64,000 nucleotides of DNA from Burkholderia sp. Bp9143 (GTDB lineage Bacteria > Pseudomonadota > Gammaproteobacteria > Burkholderiales > Burkholderiaceae): the NCBI RefSeq assembly GCF_003853645.1, contig NZ_QTPO01000022.1, positions 60,580-124,579 of the forward strand. Reading direction: 5' to 3'. Below the pieces are notes generated by a model. The model had not been told where the DNA came from, made no database searches, and was given only the letters and a program-made list of their open reading frames with translations. The translations under genes were made by a program, and so were the position numbers. This document shows, in pieces, positions 62,272 through 64,000 of the stretch; within the stretch, counting starts at the first letter, position 1; each line of letters opens with the position of its first letter.

Positions 62272-63212
62272 GAACGCTCGTTGTCGCCGAAGCCACGGCC
62301 GACCATACGCTCGCGGACGCGGTCCGGCGCGTCGCGACCGCTGCAATCGGGCGCCGGCATCCGGTCGACGTGCTGGTGCTCGATCCCGCCGCCGCGGCGG
62401 AGGCCGCGCTGATCGACGGCGTCGATCGCGTGCTGCGGCCCGATACGCCGGACGCCACCGTTGCCGTCACCCCGGAAAGTCTCGCCGCGCTGCTGGCCGG
62501 ACTGGCACCGCGCTACGCGCTGATCGTGGCCGCCCATCGCACGCTCGGCCGGAATGCGTTGCCGCGCGCCGCCGCGCTCGCCGATGCGGCTTTCATCGCG
62601 GACGTAACCGGCATGACGGACGATGGACGCTTCGTTCGCGGCCTGTATGCGGGGAGCATCGTCGCGACCGTCCAAAGTGCGCGTGAGACCACGTTCGCGA
62701 CGGTGCGTGCATCGTCGTTCGCGGCGGCAGGCGAGCGCGCCGAACCGGCACCAATCGATTCCGTGGATACACCACCCGCATTCGCCGCGACGACGCTCGT
62801 CGAACGCAATAGCGCCCAGACGACCGGAATCGATCTCGGGAATGCGCCGATCGTCGTGTCGGGCGGGCGCGGGCTCGCGTCCAGCGAGAACATGGCACGG
62901 CTCGGCACGCTCGCCTCGCGTTTCGGCGCGGCACTCGGCGCATCACGCGCCGCGGTCGACGCCGGCTATGCACCCAACGCGATTCAGGTCGGGCAAACCG
63001 GCAAGACCGTCGCGCCCGACGCCTATCTCGCATTCGGGATCTCGGGCGCCGTTCAGCACCTGGCCGGCATGAAGGATTCGAAGTGGATCGTCGCTGTCAA
63101 CAAGGATCCGGATGCGCCCATCTTCTCGTTTGCGGATGTGGGCTTCGTGGGTGATCTGTTCGACGTGATGGCCGCAATCGAACGTCACATCGACGCCGGG
63201 GGTGGCGTATGA
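62268..63212 (+). CDS. etfA: Electron transfer flavoprotein, alpha subunit
   Basis: A 314-residue ETF alpha subunit. The C-terminal FAD domain is complete: VSGGRGLASSENMARLGTLA, ASRAAVDAGYAPNAIQVGQT, GKTVAPDAYLAFGISGAVQH and WIVAVNKDPDAPIFSFADVG. The N-terminal domain is more diverged than in housekeeping ETF, so this pair seems dedicated to the local dehydrogenase. Overlaps of 4 bases link it with etfB and with the HutD gene. Confidence 0.95.
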   Translation: MRTLVVAEATADHTLADAVRRVATAAIGRRHPVDVLVLDPAAAAEAALIDGVDRVLRPDTPDATVAVTPESLAALLAGLAPRYALIVAAHRTLGRNALPRAAALADAAFIADVTGMTDDGRFVRGLYAGSIVATVQSARETTFATVRASSFAAAGERAEPAPIDSVDTPPAFAATTLVERNSAQTTGIDLGNAPIVVSGGRGLASSENMARLGTLASRFGAALGASRAAVDAGYAPNAIQVGQTGKTVAPDAYLAFGISGAVQHLAGMKDSKWIVAVNKDPDAPIFSFADVGFVGDLFDVMAAIERHIDAGGGV

Positions 63213-63874
63213 CGCGACCGGATTTCGGGCAGGGCGGCGGCCCGCGCCTGCCTGCACCACTCTCCTCCACCGGGCGTGCGCCGTCAGCATCGCACTACCC
63301 GTCCGTCCGGTTCATCGATTGCGCGCAAATCGAGCCTGAAGCCTGGGCAAACGGCGCCGGCGTCACGCGAACGATCGCAAGCCGCATCGACTCCGACGGC
63401 AACGTAGACTGGCGTATCAGCCTCGCAACGCTCGACGGGTCGGCCCGTTTCTCGCAGTTTCCAGGCGTCGACCGGATACTCGTACCGGTCGACAACACGA
63501 GCGTCGAACTCCGCGCGCAGGACGGGCATCTCGTCGCCCACCCGATCGTGCCGGCACATTTTCCCGGTGATCTGCCGGTGTGGACGACCGATATCGTGCG
63601 GCCCACGCACGTGCTCAACGTGATGACGCGCCGCGCCGCCTGCCGGGCCACCGTGAGCGTGGCGACGCATTCGCGTCGCGTGACGCCTGCGCCGACGCAT
63701 CTGCTGATTTGCGCGGCCGGTCAATGGCGCTTCAGCAGCGCGTCGCTCAGCACCCAGACGCTGCTGCCGATGCATGGCCTTTGGCTCGACGGCCGCGGCG
63801 AAGAACTCGATCTGCAGTCCGACGCACTTGACTCCCGCCTGATCTCGATCGCAATCGAGCCAGTCGAACGCTAA
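63209..63874 (+). CDS. HutD family protein
   Basis: A 221-residue bicupin of the HutD/Ves family, with the tell-tale start of the domain EAWANGAGVTRTIASR at about residue 44 and DWRISLATLDGSARFSQFPG after it. HutD of histidine users is thought to buffer hut expression, perhaps through N-formylglutamate or urocanate binding. Here it is in an ETF operon and overlaps etfA by 4 bases. Its presence along with an N-formylglutamate amidohydrolase suggests a formyl-glutamate link. Confidence 0.85.
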   Translation: MTRPDFGQGGGPRLPAPLSSTGRAPSASHYPSVRFIDCAQIEPEAWANGAGVTRTIASRIDSDGNVDWRISLATLDGSARFSQFPGVDRILVPVDNTSVELRAQDGHLVAHPIVPAHFPGDLPVWTTDIVRPTHVLNVMTRRAACRATVSVATHSRRVTPAPTHLLICAAGQWRFSSASLSTQTLLPMHGLWLDGRGEELDLQSDALDSRLISIAIEPVER

Positions 63875-63895
63875 TCCCTGCCCTTTTATCCGCTC

Positions 63896-64000
63896 ATGTC
63901 TCACGCTTCGCTTATCGAACAACACGGCCCGCGCGAATCGATGGAATACGACGTCGTGATCGTCGGCGGCGGCCCGGCCGGGCTGTCGGCCGCGATCCGG
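63896..64000 (+). CDS. Electron transfer flavoprotein-ubiquinone oxidoreductase (N-terminus, partial)
   Basis: The first 35 residues are seen before the window ends: a short tail SHASLIEQHGPRESMEYDV then VIVGGGPAGLSAAIR, an FAD dinucleotide fold start. The tail and spacing match the Burkholderia ETF-QO, which passes electrons from ETF to ubiquinone at the inner membrane. It is the last visible gene of the ETF operon, 21 bases after the HutD stop. Confidence 0.8.
   Translation, partial: MSHASLIEQHGPRESMEYDVVIVGGGPAGLSAAIR

Noticed and set aside
1..64000. CRISPR arrays, tRNA or rRNA genes, insertion sequences and prophage
   Set aside because: No regularly spaced repeats, cloverleaf-like sequences, transposase motifs or phage structural genes were seen while reading the window.

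Overview
The window is high-GC DNA with dense, mostly leading-codon-biased genes of Burkholderia type, most likely a Burkholderia cepacia complex secondary replicon. The grounds are the porin families, the phthalate (oph) genes that closely match those described for B. cepacia, an H-NS of the AT-hook-like 'SGRG' type, and the abundance of LysR/TetR/MarR-controlled catabolic islands. No tRNA, rRNA, CRISPR array or intact insertion sequence was seen.

Layout. 1-5.8 kb: the tail of an amino acid permease, a TetR regulator divergent from a stand-alone squalene-hopene cyclase, a class C beta-lactamase, an alpha/beta hydrolase and a FlxA-like protein with a sigma-28-like promoter. 6-8 kb: a small membrane protein, a glycosyltransferase-like protein and a pentapeptide-repeat protein. 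8-20 kb: a tannin/gallate island. On the minus strand run a membrane protein, gallate dioxygenase, an MFS carrier, oxalomesaconate hydratase, CHA aldolase, a ModA-like protein, a tannase-family esterase and a porin. A LysR regulator with two helix-turn-helix domains is divergent from them. 20-28 kb: a LOG protein, an MFS carrier, H-NS, a retron-type reverse transcriptase with a recognisable promoter and ncRNA, an RmlD-like reductase, DoxX and an LprI-domain protein. 28-32 kb: LysR/pirin/WrbA (wrbA is frameshifted by a 7-bp tandem duplication) and LrgAB. 32.5-37.4 kb: a PucR-controlled permease/amine oxidase/cupin unit. 37.4-46.7 kb: the phthalate regulon (ophE-porin, marR, ophC, ophD, ophA1, ophA2, ophB) with a shared operator. 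The porin carries an in-frame stop. 47-52.7 kb: a polyamine-type ABC importer, a relic of an aldehyde dehydrogenase, and AmtB. 52.8-64 kb: glxDCB-glnT (N-methylglutamate synthase type), an XRE-cupin regulator, N-formylglutamate amidohydrolase, LysR, an FAD amine dehydrogenase, etfB-etfA, HutD and the start of ETF-ubiquinone oxidoreductase.

How the parts work together. In the gallate island the tannase-family esterase would release gallate from plant gallate esters. The porin and MFS carrier would bring it in, and GalA, LigJ and LigK would convert it to pyruvate and oxaloacetate. In the phthalate island OphP and OphD take up phthalate, OphA1/A2, OphB and OphC convert it to protocatechuate, and the OphE phosphoribosyltransferase protects NAD synthesis from the quinolinate analogue. 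The last 11 kb look like an amine-nitrogen module in which glutamylation, glutamate-synthase-like rearrangement and an ETF-linked flavin dehydrogenase could form one pathway.

The most novel-looking item is the retron at 23.0-24.6 kb. A near-consensus sigma-70 promoter would start a transcript at the first base of a 17-nt repeat. That repeat pairs with a second repeat ending 12 nt before the reverse transcriptase start.
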